From the NCBI GenBank assembly GCA_035654835.1, contig DASRVZ010000113.1, positions 1-16,092 of the forward strand: DNA of 16,092 bases. Direction: 5' to 3'. The stretch's first letter is position 1. Every line of letters starts with the position of its first letter. Under the pieces are notes generated by a model. It ran no database searches. It worked only from the letters and a program-made list of their open reading frames with translations, and was not told where the DNA came from. A program made the translations under genes and the position numbers. Shown in pieces: positions 7,178-14,171 of this stretch. The DNA is from UBA4719 sp035654835 (GTDB lineage Bacteria; Actinomycetota; Actinomycetes; Actinomycetales; Dermatophilaceae).

Positions 7178-8380
7178 ATGACGTACGAGATTCACGGATC
7201 CCCTGCCGGCTTGGCCCGTGCTGACGGTGCTGTGCCTGCCGGTGGCCGGGCGCCTGCACGGGCCACCGTGGATCTGGACGCGATCCGTCGCAACGTCGAG
7301 GTTCTGCGTGAGCACGCTGGGTCAGCCGCGGTGATGGCTGTCGTCAAGGCCGATGGCTACGGACACGGGATCGTGCCCAGCGCCAGGGCCGCCCTGGCTG
7401 GCGGTGCCACGTGGCTGGGGGTCGCCCACCTCAACGAGGCGATGACATTGCGGGACAGCGGAATCCAGGCCCGGGTCCTGTCATGGTTGCACGTTCCCGG
7501 GACAGATTTCGAGGCTGCAGTTGCCGCCGACGTGGATCTGTCGGTGTCTGCGCTGTGGTGCCTGTCCGAGGTGGCCGACGCGGCCCGGGCCCTTGGGCGC
7601 ACGGCCCGGATCCATCTCAAGGTCGATACCGGGCTTGGTCGCAACGGGGCCTTCGGCGATGACTGGCCGATCCTGCTCCACGCCGCCCGCAGCCTCGAGG
7701 CCGAGGGCGCTGTCCGAGTCGTCGGGGTGTGGTCGCATCTCGTCTACGCGGACAAGCCGGCCCATCCGACCAACCGCTCGCAGCAGGAGCGATTCGTGCA
7801 GGCCGTGCACGACGCCGAAAGCGCGGGGTGCGACCTTGAGGTTCGGCACCTGGCCAACTCCGCCGCCACGTTGACCAATCCCGCCGCTGCTTTCGACCTG
7901 GTTCGGCCAGGGCTGGCCGTCTACGGTCTGTCGCCGGTCCCGGCGCTGGGCGGTCCGTCAACGTTCGGGCTGACGCCGGCGATGACGCTGAGTGCTGATC
8001 TCGCTGCCACCAAACGGATTCCGTCCGGGCAGGGCCTCAGCTACGGACATGATTACGTCACCACGCAGGACACGATCGTGGGTCTGGTGCCGATCGGCTA
8101 CGCCGACGGCATCCCGTGCAGTGCCACAAACGTGGGGCCGGTGAGCCTGGCGGGCGCGCGGCATACGGTCTCCGGGCGGGTCTGCATGGACCAGTTCATC
8201 GTCGACCTCGGCCCCCGGAGCGAGGCTCGGGCGGGGGACGTGGTGACCCTGTTCGGCCCCGGACAGTCGGGGGAGCCGACGGCGCAGGACTGGGCGCAGG
8301 CGACGGGGACGATCTCGTACGAGATCGTCACGCGCATCGGGGCCCGAGTGCCCCGGATCCACGTCGGGGGCAAGCAATGA
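7178..8380 (+). CDS. alr: Alanine racemase
   Basis: Alr is a PLP enzyme that converts L-alanine to D-alanine for peptidoglycan cross-linking peptides. The 400-residue product has an N-terminal TIM barrel and a C-terminal beta domain. Lys57 in AVVKADGYGHG is the PLP-binding lysine. KVDTGLGRNG (148-157), HLANSAAT (224-231) and RPGLAVYG (243-250) line the barrel. The opposite catalytic base is expected at Tyr289 in GLSYGHDY. GYADGIP (307-313), VSGRVCMDQ (331-339) and YEIVTRIGARVPR (381-393) are standard. The ATG at 7178 gives about 28 residues before the first barrel strand (ARATVDLDAIRRNV), a moderate extension. A later GTG near 7268 is less likely because it would cut into that strand. The stop overlaps the next ATG by 4 nt. 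Confidence 0.97.
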   Translation: MTYEIHGSPAGLARADGAVPAGGRAPARATVDLDAIRRNVEVLREHAGSAAVMAVVKADGYGHGIVPSARAALAGGATWLGVAHLNEAMTLRDSGIQARVLSWLHVPGTDFEAAVAADVDLSVSALWCLSEVADAARALGRTARIHLKVDTGLGRNGAFGDDWPILLHAARSLEAEGAVRVVGVWSHLVYADKPAHPTNRSQQERFVQAVHDAESAGCDLEVRHLANSAATLTNPAAAFDLVRPGLAVYGLSPVPALGGPSTFGLTPAMTLSADLAATKRIPSGQGLSYGHDYVTTQDTIVGLVPIGYADGIPCSATNVGPVSLAGARHTVSGRVCMDQFIVDLGPRSEARAGDVVTLFGPGQSGEPTAQDWAQATGTISYEIVTRIGARVPRIHVGGKQ

Positions 8381-9564
8381 TCCGGACTCGCCGGAGGACC
8401 CTCACCGGCCTCGGCGTAGGACTTTCCGCGGCGGCCGCTACGGCTGCAGTGGGTGTTGTTGCCGATCGACTGGTCCGTGCCCGTCAGACGGCCAGGGCGT
8501 TGGACTCCCTTGATACATACGAAGAACAGGCAAGTGCCGAAGTCGTCGTCATCGCCACCGACGGCGTCGAGCTTCATGTTGAGATCGACGAACCTGAGGG
8601 CCGGCCCGCGGCGGCGCCCAACGGCGTGCCTGTGCCAACGGTGGTGTTCTGTCACGGCTACACCTTGAGCTTGCGCAGCTGGGTGTTCCAGCGACGTGCG
8701 CTCAAGGCCGCGGGATATCGCGTGGTGCTCTGGGACCATCGGGGTCACGGGCAGTCAGGGGCCGGGTCCAAGGAGTCCTACGACGTCGACCAGCTCGGGC
8801 ACGACCTGGGTGCGGTCATAAGCCAGGTCGTGCCCGAGGGCCCGTTGGTCCTGGTCGGTCACTCCATGGGCGGAATGACGTTGATGGCCCTCGCCATTCA
8901 CCAGCCCGAGCTCATCAAGGAACGCGTTCTTGGGGTGGCGTTCGTGGCCACCAGCCCAGGAGGCCTTTCGGCGGTCTCGTGGGGTCTTGGAAGCATGCTG
9001 GGCAGGGCCGTGCACCGGTTGGGGCCGGTCGCCGTTGGCCAGCTCGCGGGCCGGCAAGGTCTGGTCAACGCGGCGCGCCGGGCTGGACGCGATGTCGAGG
9101 AGTTCCTGGTCGATCGCTACTCGTTCGCCTCGCCGGTGCCGCTGAGCATCGTGCGGCTCACCGCCGACATGATCTTCGGGACGCGGATCGAGGTCATCTC
9201 CGAGTTCATGGAGACGTTCGAAAAGCACGACAAGCGTGAAGCCCTCGAGAAGTTCATCGGCGTGGAGACATTGGTGATCAACGGAGTCCAGGATCTGCTG
9301 ACGCCGCCGCAACACAGCGAGGAGATCGTTCGGCTCATCCCTGGTGCCGAGCACGTCCTGGTCGACGATGCCGGCCACATCATCATGCTGGAGCACGGTG
9401 ACGTGGTCAGCGAGCAGCTCCTGGCGTTGATCGCGCGCGCGCAACGTGCCGCGGCCGCGCACATCGACCTGCGCCGCAAACCGCGTGTCCGTCGACTGGT
9501 CACTGACCTGGCCAAGCGACGGCGGGTGGAGAAGGCCAAGGAACGCCACGACAATGTCTCGTGA
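8377..9564 (+). CDS. Alpha/beta hydrolase with N-terminal membrane segment and basic tail
   Basis: The 395-residue product is a serine hydrolase of unknown substrate. It starts MIRTRRRTLTG followed by a hydrophobic Gly/Ala/Val segment to about residue 29, which could be a signal anchor or a weak Tat-like signal. The hydrolase core follows: VVFCHGY oxyanion region (89-95), LWDHRGHGQS (118-127), the nucleophile elbow VGHSMGG with Ser163, a cap region at about 195-295, Asp306 in NGVQDLLTP, and His334 in DDAGHIIML. The triad is intact. The last 30 residues are strongly basic, with 13 Lys/Arg between 366 and 390. The ATG at 8377 overlaps the alr stop by 4 nt and has GGGGG just upstream. The same frame is open further back, but that lies inside alr. 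Similar uncharacterised hydrolases sit between alr and tsaE in other actinobacteria. Confidence 0.88.
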   Translation: MIRTRRRTLTGLGVGLSAAAATAAVGVVADRLVRARQTARALDSLDTYEEQASAEVVVIATDGVELHVEIDEPEGRPAAAPNGVPVPTVVFCHGYTLSLRSWVFQRRALKAAGYRVVLWDHRGHGQSGAGSKESYDVDQLGHDLGAVISQVVPEGPLVLVGHSMGGMTLMALAIHQPELIKERVLGVAFVATSPGGLSAVSWGLGSMLGRAVHRLGPVAVGQLAGRQGLVNAARRAGRDVEEFLVDRYSFASPVPLSIVRLTADMIFGTRIEVISEFMETFEKHDKREALEKFIGVETLVINGVQDLLTPPQHSEEIVRLIPGAEHVLVDDAGHIIMLEHGDVVSEQLLALIARAQRAAAAHIDLRRKPRVRRLVTDLAKRRRVEKAKERHDNVS

Positions 9565-10099
9565 CAGCCGGTCTCTCGACAGCGTTTCGATGTCTCCGGA
9601 GGCCATCCACGTCTTCCGCCCGGCGGGTCACGTGATGCTCCGCACCGTCGATGACACGCACGCATGGGGGGCCAGGCTCGGTGCTCTCCTCAAAGCCGGA
9701 GACCTGCTCCTGCTCACCGGCGATCTGGGCGCCGGCAAGACGACGCTGGCACAAGGCATTGCCGCCGGCCTCGGGGTACGTGGCCCGGTGACCTCACCGA
9801 CGTACGTCATAGCCCGGGTGCACCCGTCGATGACCGGTGGACCGGATCTCGTGCATGTCGATGCCTATCGGCTGGGCGGGCTCGCGGAGCTCGATGACCT
9901 GGACCTCGATGCGTCCCTTGAATCGGCCGTCACGATAGTCGAGTGGGGTCATGGCGTTGCCGAAGACCTCAGTGAGGGTTACCTCGAGGTGACGTTGCGC
10001 GGGCACGATGCCCGGACCGTGGACCTCGTCGGCCATGGTGCGCGATGGACCGGCCCGGCAACCGTGGCAGCGCTCGACGACCTCGTCTCGTTAGCCTGA
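9554..10099 (+). CDS. tsaE: tRNA t6A37 synthesis ATPase TsaE
   Basis: TsaE is the small P-loop ATPase that drives the TsaB-TsaD complex making N6-threonylcarbamoyladenosine at position 37 of ANN-decoding tRNAs. The product, 181 residues from this start, has Walker A GDLGAGKTT (56-64), the TsaE-typical SPTYV (81-85), HVDAYRL (101-107) and VEWGHGVAEDL (129-139). The start is uncertain. ATG 9554 overlaps the hydrolase stop by 11 nt and has AAGGA about 12 nt upstream. ATG 9590 and ATG 9634 are alternatives that shorten the N-terminus to a length nearer the family's. tsaB follows after 4 nt. The function is confident, the start less so. Confidence 0.93.
   Translation: MSRDSRSLDSVSMSPEAIHVFRPAGHVMLRTVDDTHAWGARLGALLKAGDLLLLTGDLGAGKTTLAQGIAAGLGVRGPVTSPTYVIARVHPSMTGGPDLVHVDAYRLGGLAELDDLDLDASLESAVTIVEWGHGVAEDLSEGYLEVTLRGHDARTVDLVGHGARWTGPATVAALDDLVSLA
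10092..10097 (+). promoter_or_regulatory. TAGCCT, -10-like element inside the end of tsaE
   Basis: TAGCCT matches TANNNT, overlaps the last tsaE codons and the first base of its stop, and is followed by 6 nt and the tsaB GTG at 10104. No Shine-Dalgarno precedes tsaB. An internal leaderless promoter for tsaB is possible. No -35 is apparent. Confidence 0.35.
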
Positions 10100-10103
10100 A
10101 CCC

Positions 10104-10784
10104 GTGCTGCTGCTCGCGATCGACACCGCCACCTCCGCCATCACCGTCGCACTGCACGACGGTGAGAAGGTGCTTGCCGAGTGCATCACGCTGGACGCTC
10201 GGGGCCACGGCGAGTACGTCGCGCCAGGGATCGCCGAGGTGCTGACCAAGGCGGGCCGTGCTCCGGCCGACGTCAGCGCGGTGGTCGTCGGCACCGGCCC
10301 AGGGCCGTATACCGGGCTTCGCATTGGCTTGGTAACGGCTCGAACCTTTGCCTTCGCCCGGGGCGTGCCCGTGTTCGGGGTGTGCAGCCTTGACGCAATG
10401 GCCCACCAGGCGTGGTTGGAGGATGTGTCGGGTGCTCTAGGTCAATCTTGTGTCGTGGCAACCGATGCGCGACGCAAAGAGGTCTACTGGGCTCGCTACG
10501 AGATCTCCGGTCGAGGGGTGAAACGCCTTGGCGAACCGATGGTGGCCAAAGCAGCCGTGATCGCCGACGAGGTGCGAGGACTGCCGGTCATCGGACGAGG
10601 TGCCGTCCTGTATGCCGAGTCGCTCGGTCCCCGCATGGGCCCGCTCGATGTCAGTGCCGGCGCACTTGCTGACCTGGCAGCCCGGATGCTGGCAGCTGGT
10701 CAGACGTTGCCCGAGCCCGAACCGATGTATCTGCGTCGCCCGGATGCGGCGCCTCCGCCGCCACGCAGGCCGGCGTTGCCATGA
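10104..10784 (+). CDS. tsaB: tRNA t6A37 synthesis protein TsaB
   Basis: TsaB is the non-catalytic ASKHA-fold partner that dimerises with TsaD in the t6A37 threonylcarbamoyltransferase complex. The 226 residues match the family. The N-terminal strand LLLAIDTATSAITVAL (2-17) and the signature VVGTGPGPYTGLRIG (61-75) are diagnostic; the Pro-Tyr replaces the more common Ser-Phe/Tyr pair. VFGVCSLDAMA and VATDARRKEVYWARY follow, and the C-terminus has the typical PMYLRRPDA. A proline/arginine-rich tail of about ten residues ends the protein. The GTG start at 10104 is set by the family N-terminus. The stop overlaps rimI by 4 nt, which suggests coupled translation. Confidence 0.95.
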   Translation: MLLLAIDTATSAITVALHDGEKVLAECITLDARGHGEYVAPGIAEVLTKAGRAPADVSAVVVGTGPGPYTGLRIGLVTARTFAFARGVPVFGVCSLDAMAHQAWLEDVSGALGQSCVVATDARRKEVYWARYEISGRGVKRLGEPMVAKAAVIADEVRGLPVIGRGAVLYAESLGPRMGPLDVSAGALADLAARMLAAGQTLPEPEPMYLRRPDAAPPPPRRPALP

Positions 10785-11251
10785 CGCTGCCTCAGACAGA
10801 CCAGCCTTCGACAGCTCTCCGCGAGATGACCTGGCGCGACATCCCTGTCCTGGCCTTGCTCGAGCTGGAGCTGTTCGCCGAAGACGCGTGGTCGGAGCAG
10901 ACCTGGTGGGCGGAGCTGGCCGGTCGCCCACGTCGTGCTTATGTCGTCGGTGAGCACGGGGGCGCTGTCGTTGGCTACGCCGGTGTAGACCGTGGCGGCG
11001 AGGTTGCAGACGTGATGACGATCGCGGTCGCTTCGTCAGTGCAGTCCCGGGGTTTGGGCGCGGTGCTGATGGACTGGCTGATCGCTGAGGCACGGCGTGG
11101 TGGCGCAAAACATCTGATGCTGGAAGTTCGGGCGGATAACGTTGCGGCACAGCGGCTCTACTCAAAGGCGGGCTTTGTGATGACGACCGTGCGACGCAGG
11201 TACTACCAACCGGCGAACGTTGATGCGCAGATCATGAGGTTGACGCTGTGA
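10781..11251 (+). CDS. rimI: Ribosomal-protein-alanine N-acetyltransferase (GNAT)
   Basis: RimI-type GNAT enzymes acetylate the N-terminal alanine of ribosomal protein S18; actinobacterial versions often have broader peptide specificity. The 156-residue product has the acetyl-CoA loop in VQSRGLGAVLMDWL (87-100), preceded by the ADVMTIAV strand (76-83). LEVRADNVAAQRLYSKAGF (114-132) and the C-terminal RRRYYQPANVDAQIMRL motif are typical of RimI. The ATG at 10781 lies in an ATGA overlap with tsaB, and the stop lies in a GTGA overlap with tsaD. Position between tsaB and tsaD supports RimI over other GNAT families. Its substrate in this organism is inferred. Confidence 0.92.
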   Translation: MTLPQTDQPSTALREMTWRDIPVLALLELELFAEDAWSEQTWWAELAGRPRRAYVVGEHGGAVVGYAGVDRGGEVADVMTIAVASSVQSRGLGAVLMDWLIAEARRGGAKHLMLEVRADNVAAQRLYSKAGFVMTTVRRRYYQPANVDAQIMRLTL

Positions 11252-12294
11252 CTGGCGGCCCGCTGGTTCTCGGCATCGAGACATCCTGTGACGAGACTGG
11301 CGTCGGGATCGTCCGCGGTCAGATCCTGCTCGCCGACGCGGTCGCCAGCAGTGTCGAAGAGCACGCGCGCTTCGGCGGCGTGGTGCCCGAGGTGGCCAGC
11401 CGCGCCCACCTCGAGGCCATGGTCCCCACGATCGAGCGAGCCTGCCGCGAGGCTGGCGTTCGGCTCGATGATCTGGACGCGATCGCCGTCACGGCCGGCC
11501 CGGGGCTGGCTGGCGCTCTGCTGGTGGGCGTGGCTGCGGCCAAGTCGCTCGCGGTGGCTTTGGGCAAACCGCTCTACGGCGTCAACCACCTCGCCGCCCA
11601 CGTCGCAGTCGATATCGTCGAGCATGGACTGCTGCCCGAGCCGACCATCGCGTTGCTGGTCTCTGGCGGGCACTCCAGCCTCCTGCTCGTCCCGGACGTC
11701 ACCCATGACGTGCGATCGCTCGGTAGCACCATCGACGATGCTGCGGGCGAGGCCTTCGACAAGGTGGCAAGGGTCCTCGGGCTGCCGTTTCCTGGGGGAC
11801 CGCACGTGGATCGGGTTGCCACAGAAGGCAACAGAGCCTTCGTGGCGTTCCCTCGCGGCCTGACCTCGGGCAAGGACATGGCGCGGCACCGTTACGACTT
11901 CTCGTTCTCTGGCCTCAAGACGTCCGTCGCACGCTGGGTCGAGGCGCGCGAGCGGGCGGGTGAGCCCGTGCCGGTGGCGGACGTCGCCGCCAGCTTCCAA
12001 GAGGCGGTCGTCGACGTGTTGACGCGCAAGGCGGTCCTGGCCTGCCAGGAGCATGGCGTCGATCACCTGCTCATCGGCGGTGGCGTCGCGGCCAACACGC
12101 GACTGCGAGCCATGGCCCAGCAGCGATGCGACGCTGCGGGCATCCGGCTGCGGTTGCCTCGAGCCGGTCTGTGCACCGACAACGGAGCGATGGTCGCCGC
12201 ACTTGGCGCTCAGATGGTGGCCAGGGGTCGCAGCGCGTCAGCCCTCGATCTTCCGGCCGACTCGTCGATGCCCGTAACTCTGGTGCAGGCATGA
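11248..12294 (+). CDS. tsaD: tRNA N6-adenosine threonylcarbamoyltransferase TsaD
   Basis: TsaD transfers the threonylcarbamoyl group from threonylcarbamoyl-AMP to A37 of tRNA, with TsaB and TsaE as partners. The 348-residue product starts with LVLGIETSCDETGVGIV (7-23). It carries the metal-binding HLAAH (His114, His118), the ASKHA stretch VSGGHSSLLLV (138-148), DDAAGEAFDKVAR (163-175), FSFSGLKT (218-225), IGGGVAANTRLR (276-287) and the third metal ligand Asp311 in CTDNGAMVA. All expected ligands are present. The GTG start overlaps rimI by 4 nt and has GAGG about 9 nt upstream. The stop overlaps the nucleoside hydrolase ATG by 4 nt. TsaC, which makes the intermediate, is not in this window. 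Confidence 0.97.
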   Translation: MTGGPLVLGIETSCDETGVGIVRGQILLADAVASSVEEHARFGGVVPEVASRAHLEAMVPTIERACREAGVRLDDLDAIAVTAGPGLAGALLVGVAAAKSLAVALGKPLYGVNHLAAHVAVDIVEHGLLPEPTIALLVSGGHSSLLLVPDVTHDVRSLGSTIDDAAGEAFDKVARVLGLPFPGGPHVDRVATEGNRAFVAFPRGLTSGKDMARHRYDFSFSGLKTSVARWVEARERAGEPVPVADVAASFQEAVVDVLTRKAVLACQEHGVDHLLIGGGVAANTRLRAMAQQRCDAAGIRLRLPRAGLCTDNGAMVAALGAQMVARGRSASALDLPADSSMPVTLVQA

Positions 12295-13298
12295 CTCCCC
12301 TCCACCTACAGAAGTCCGTCCCGATGCCGGTCATTCTCGACGTCGACACCGGTGTCGACGACGCGTGTGCGCTGCTGTTGGCAGCACTGCACCCGCAGGT
12401 GGATCTGCGCGCGGTGACCTGCGTCGGTGGCAACGCCAGCGTGGACCAAGTACTCCGCAACACCTTGATGGTCCTCGACGTCGCCGGCCGGGCGGATGTT
12501 CCGGTCGCTCGCGGCGCAGCCAGACCGCTTCTCGAACCCTCGAGCGATGCCCTGCACGTCCACGGCGATGACGGTTTGGCGGACCTTGGCTGGCCTTCCT
12601 CCGACCGTCATCCCGACGATCGACACGCGGTGGAGCTGCTTCGGGACCTGCTGTGCGCTGCCGCAGAAGGAGGGCCGGAAGGACGAATCACGTTGGTGCC
12701 GCTGGCTCCTCTGACCAACATCGCCCTGCTGCTGCGCACCTATCCAGAGGCCGCTGCCGGCTTGCGTGAGATCGTATTCATGGGTGGGGCGGCAAACATC
12801 GGCAATGCCACCGCCTCCGCCGAGTTCAACGTGTGGCATGACCCCGAAGCGGCAGCAATCGTCCTCGAATCGTCGGCTGAGCTCGACATCCCCGTCGTCA
12901 TGTACGGCCTGGACGTCTTCTATGACGTGAGAATCAGCCGTATGGGGGCCAAGCAGCTCATCGCGGTGGGTGGGCGTGGACCGGCCGAGCTTGCCGGGCG
13001 GCTGATCGACTTCCAGTGCAGTCGTTTCGGTCAGCCCGATGCGACCATCGGAGATGCGGGAGCGGTGTGCGTGGCGATCGATCGCGCGGGTGTGACCACG
13101 TCACGTCTGCCGGTCCGGGTTGAGCTGGCAGGAACCTACTCGCGCGGCCGCACCGTTGTCGACCGACGCGAGTGGTCGGGGGACGTGTCCCACGATGCTC
13201 CTGTGCCTGCACCGACAACGGTGCAGGTCGCGCTGTCAGTGGACGCTGAGCGCTACGCCGACTTGTGGTGGCGCACCGTCAACATCGCGACTCACTGA
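12291..13298 (+). CDS. Nucleoside hydrolase (IUNH family)
   Basis: The enzyme family cleaves the N-glycosidic bond of nucleosides to base and ribose in the cytoplasm. The 335-residue product has the Ca2+/ribose-binding DVDTGVDDA motif (17-25, with Asp17, 19, 23 and 24), VGGNASVDQVLRN (45-57) with Asn48, LVPLAPLTNIA (135-145), EIVFMGGA (160-167) and AEFNVWHDPEAA (177-188). Near the C-terminus the usual His-Asp pair of inosine-uridine hydrolases appears as Gly254-Asp255 (IGDAGAV). The Asp ligand is kept but the His is absent, so substrate range may differ. ATG 12291 overlaps the tsaD stop by 4 nt; ATG 12324 is an alternative start that would remove eleven residues. The stop overlaps the ribokinase gene by 1 nt, which fits a salvage pair. 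Confidence 0.9.
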   Translation: MTPLHLQKSVPMPVILDVDTGVDDACALLLAALHPQVDLRAVTCVGGNASVDQVLRNTLMVLDVAGRADVPVARGAARPLLEPSSDALHVHGDDGLADLGWPSSDRHPDDRHAVELLRDLLCAAAEGGPEGRITLVPLAPLTNIALLLRTYPEAAAGLREIVFMGGAANIGNATASAEFNVWHDPEAAAIVLESSAELDIPVVMYGLDVFYDVRISRMGAKQLIAVGGRGPAELAGRLIDFQCSRFGQPDATIGDAGAVCVAIDRAGVTTSRLPVRVELAGTYSRGRTVVDRREWSGDVSHDAPVPAPTTVQVALSVDAERYADLWWRTVNIATH

Positions 13299-14128
13299 TG
13301 GGTCGCGTCGTCGTTGTGGGGTCCCTCAATGTCGATCTGGTGACGCGGGTCGAGCGGCACCCGAAGCCGGGTGAGACCGTCGTTGGCAGTGGGCTGGAGC
13401 GGTGGGCTGGTGGGAAGGGGGCAAACCAAGCGGTCGCCGCCTCGGCGGCAGGTGCTGCCGTGGTCATGGTCGGCTGCGTCGGGTCGGATGAGGCTGGATC
13501 TGCCTACGTCGCACGACTGTCGGCGTTGGGTATCGATGTCTCAGGCATCCGCGCTCAGCCTGACTGCGTCACGGGCCATGCGCTCATCACGGTTGACGAG
13601 GCTGGCGAGAACTCGATCGTCATCGTAGCCGGCGCCAATGCCGCGGTCACCGTTGCTGATCTCGCCGTCCTGGACTCGGTAGGCCCTGGCGACGTCGTGC
13701 TGCTGCAGCTGGAGGTGCCGCTCCTTGTCGTCGCCGCCGCCGCGCGACGCGCGTCCAACAGGGGTGCCAGGGTCGTTGTGAACCTGGCTCCGTACGCCGC
13801 GTTGCCACCCGACATCGTCGCCCTCGCCGACCCACTGGTGGTCAACGAGCACGAAGCCCTGATGCTGGCAGACTCGGAGGCTGTGCCAGCGTCATTGATC
13901 GTGACTTTCGGGGCGGCGGGCGCAGCGTGGGATGGTGACCAGCTGATCGGCCCCGTTGTCGAAACGTCCGAGGTGCTCGACACCACGGGGGCGGGTGACG
14001 CGCTCTGCGGAGCGCTGTGTGCCGCGTTGGTCGCGGGAGCCGGACGCCATGAGGCTTTGCGGGCTGCCCTGATTGCTGGCGCTGAGACAGTCAAGCATGT
14101 GGGGGCACAGCGCGATCCGTGGCTGTGA
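13298..14128 (+). CDS. rbsK: Ribokinase-like PfkB-family sugar kinase
   Basis: Ribokinase phosphorylates ribose to ribose-5-phosphate with ATP. The 276-residue product is a little short for the family (about 300). It has the sugar-binding GSLNVDLV (8-15), GGKGANQA (38-45), VGSDEAGSAY (61-70), VVNEHEA (181-187), TFGAAGAAW (203-211) and the PfkB signature DTTGAGDALCGAL (228-240) with anion hole 231-234 and catalytic base Asp234. The start ATG 13298 shares one base with the previous stop (TGATG). The preceding gene could release free ribose for this kinase, which supports ribose as substrate, but other PfkB sugars cannot be excluded. The gap to menD is 43 nt. Confidence 0.87.
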   Translation: MGRVVVVGSLNVDLVTRVERHPKPGETVVGSGLERWAGGKGANQAVAASAAGAAVVMVGCVGSDEAGSAYVARLSALGIDVSGIRAQPDCVTGHALITVDEAGENSIVIVAGANAAVTVADLAVLDSVGPGDVVLLQLEVPLLVVAAAARRASNRGARVVVNLAPYAALPPDIVALADPLVVNEHEALMLADSEAVPASLIVTFGAAGAAWDGDQLIGPVVETSEVLDTTGAGDALCGALCAALVAGAGRHEALRAALIAGAETVKHVGAQRDPWL

Positions 14129-14158
14129 GTCACTAACTCCCAAGTCTGGGTGTTGTGG

Positions 14159-14164
14159 CAGGAT
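14159..14164 (+). promoter_or_regulatory. CAGGAT, -10-like element before menD
   Basis: CAGGAT lies in the 43-nt rbsK-menD gap and is followed by 7 nt and the menD GTG at 14172. It keeps the conserved A and T of TANNNT. No Shine-Dalgarno precedes the GTG. The gap is the longest in the + strand run, so a separate promoter for menD is plausible. Confidence 0.4.
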
Positions 14165-14171
14165 CGCCAGC

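Noticed and set aside
8116..8376. N-terminal extension of the alpha/beta hydrolase inside alr
   Set aside because: It overlaps conserved alr codons. The ATGA overlap and GGGGG ribosome site support the start at 8377.
8755..9606. 283-codon minus ORF opposite the hydrolase
   Set aside because: It is the antisense mirror of an intact catalytic-domain gene and has no recognisable domain.
11203..12066. 287-codon minus ORF opposite tsaD
   Set aside because: It is antisense to a gene with all catalytic motifs intact and has no domain similarity.
12126..12290. N-terminal extension of the nucleoside hydrolase inside tsaD
   Set aside because: It overlaps the conserved tsaD C-terminus and reads as basic filler; the family motif begins shortly after 12291.
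14073..14171. N-terminal extension of menD across the end of rbsK
   Set aside because: MenD family similarity begins at the GTG at 14172. The upstream residues do not match the family and would overlap rbsK.
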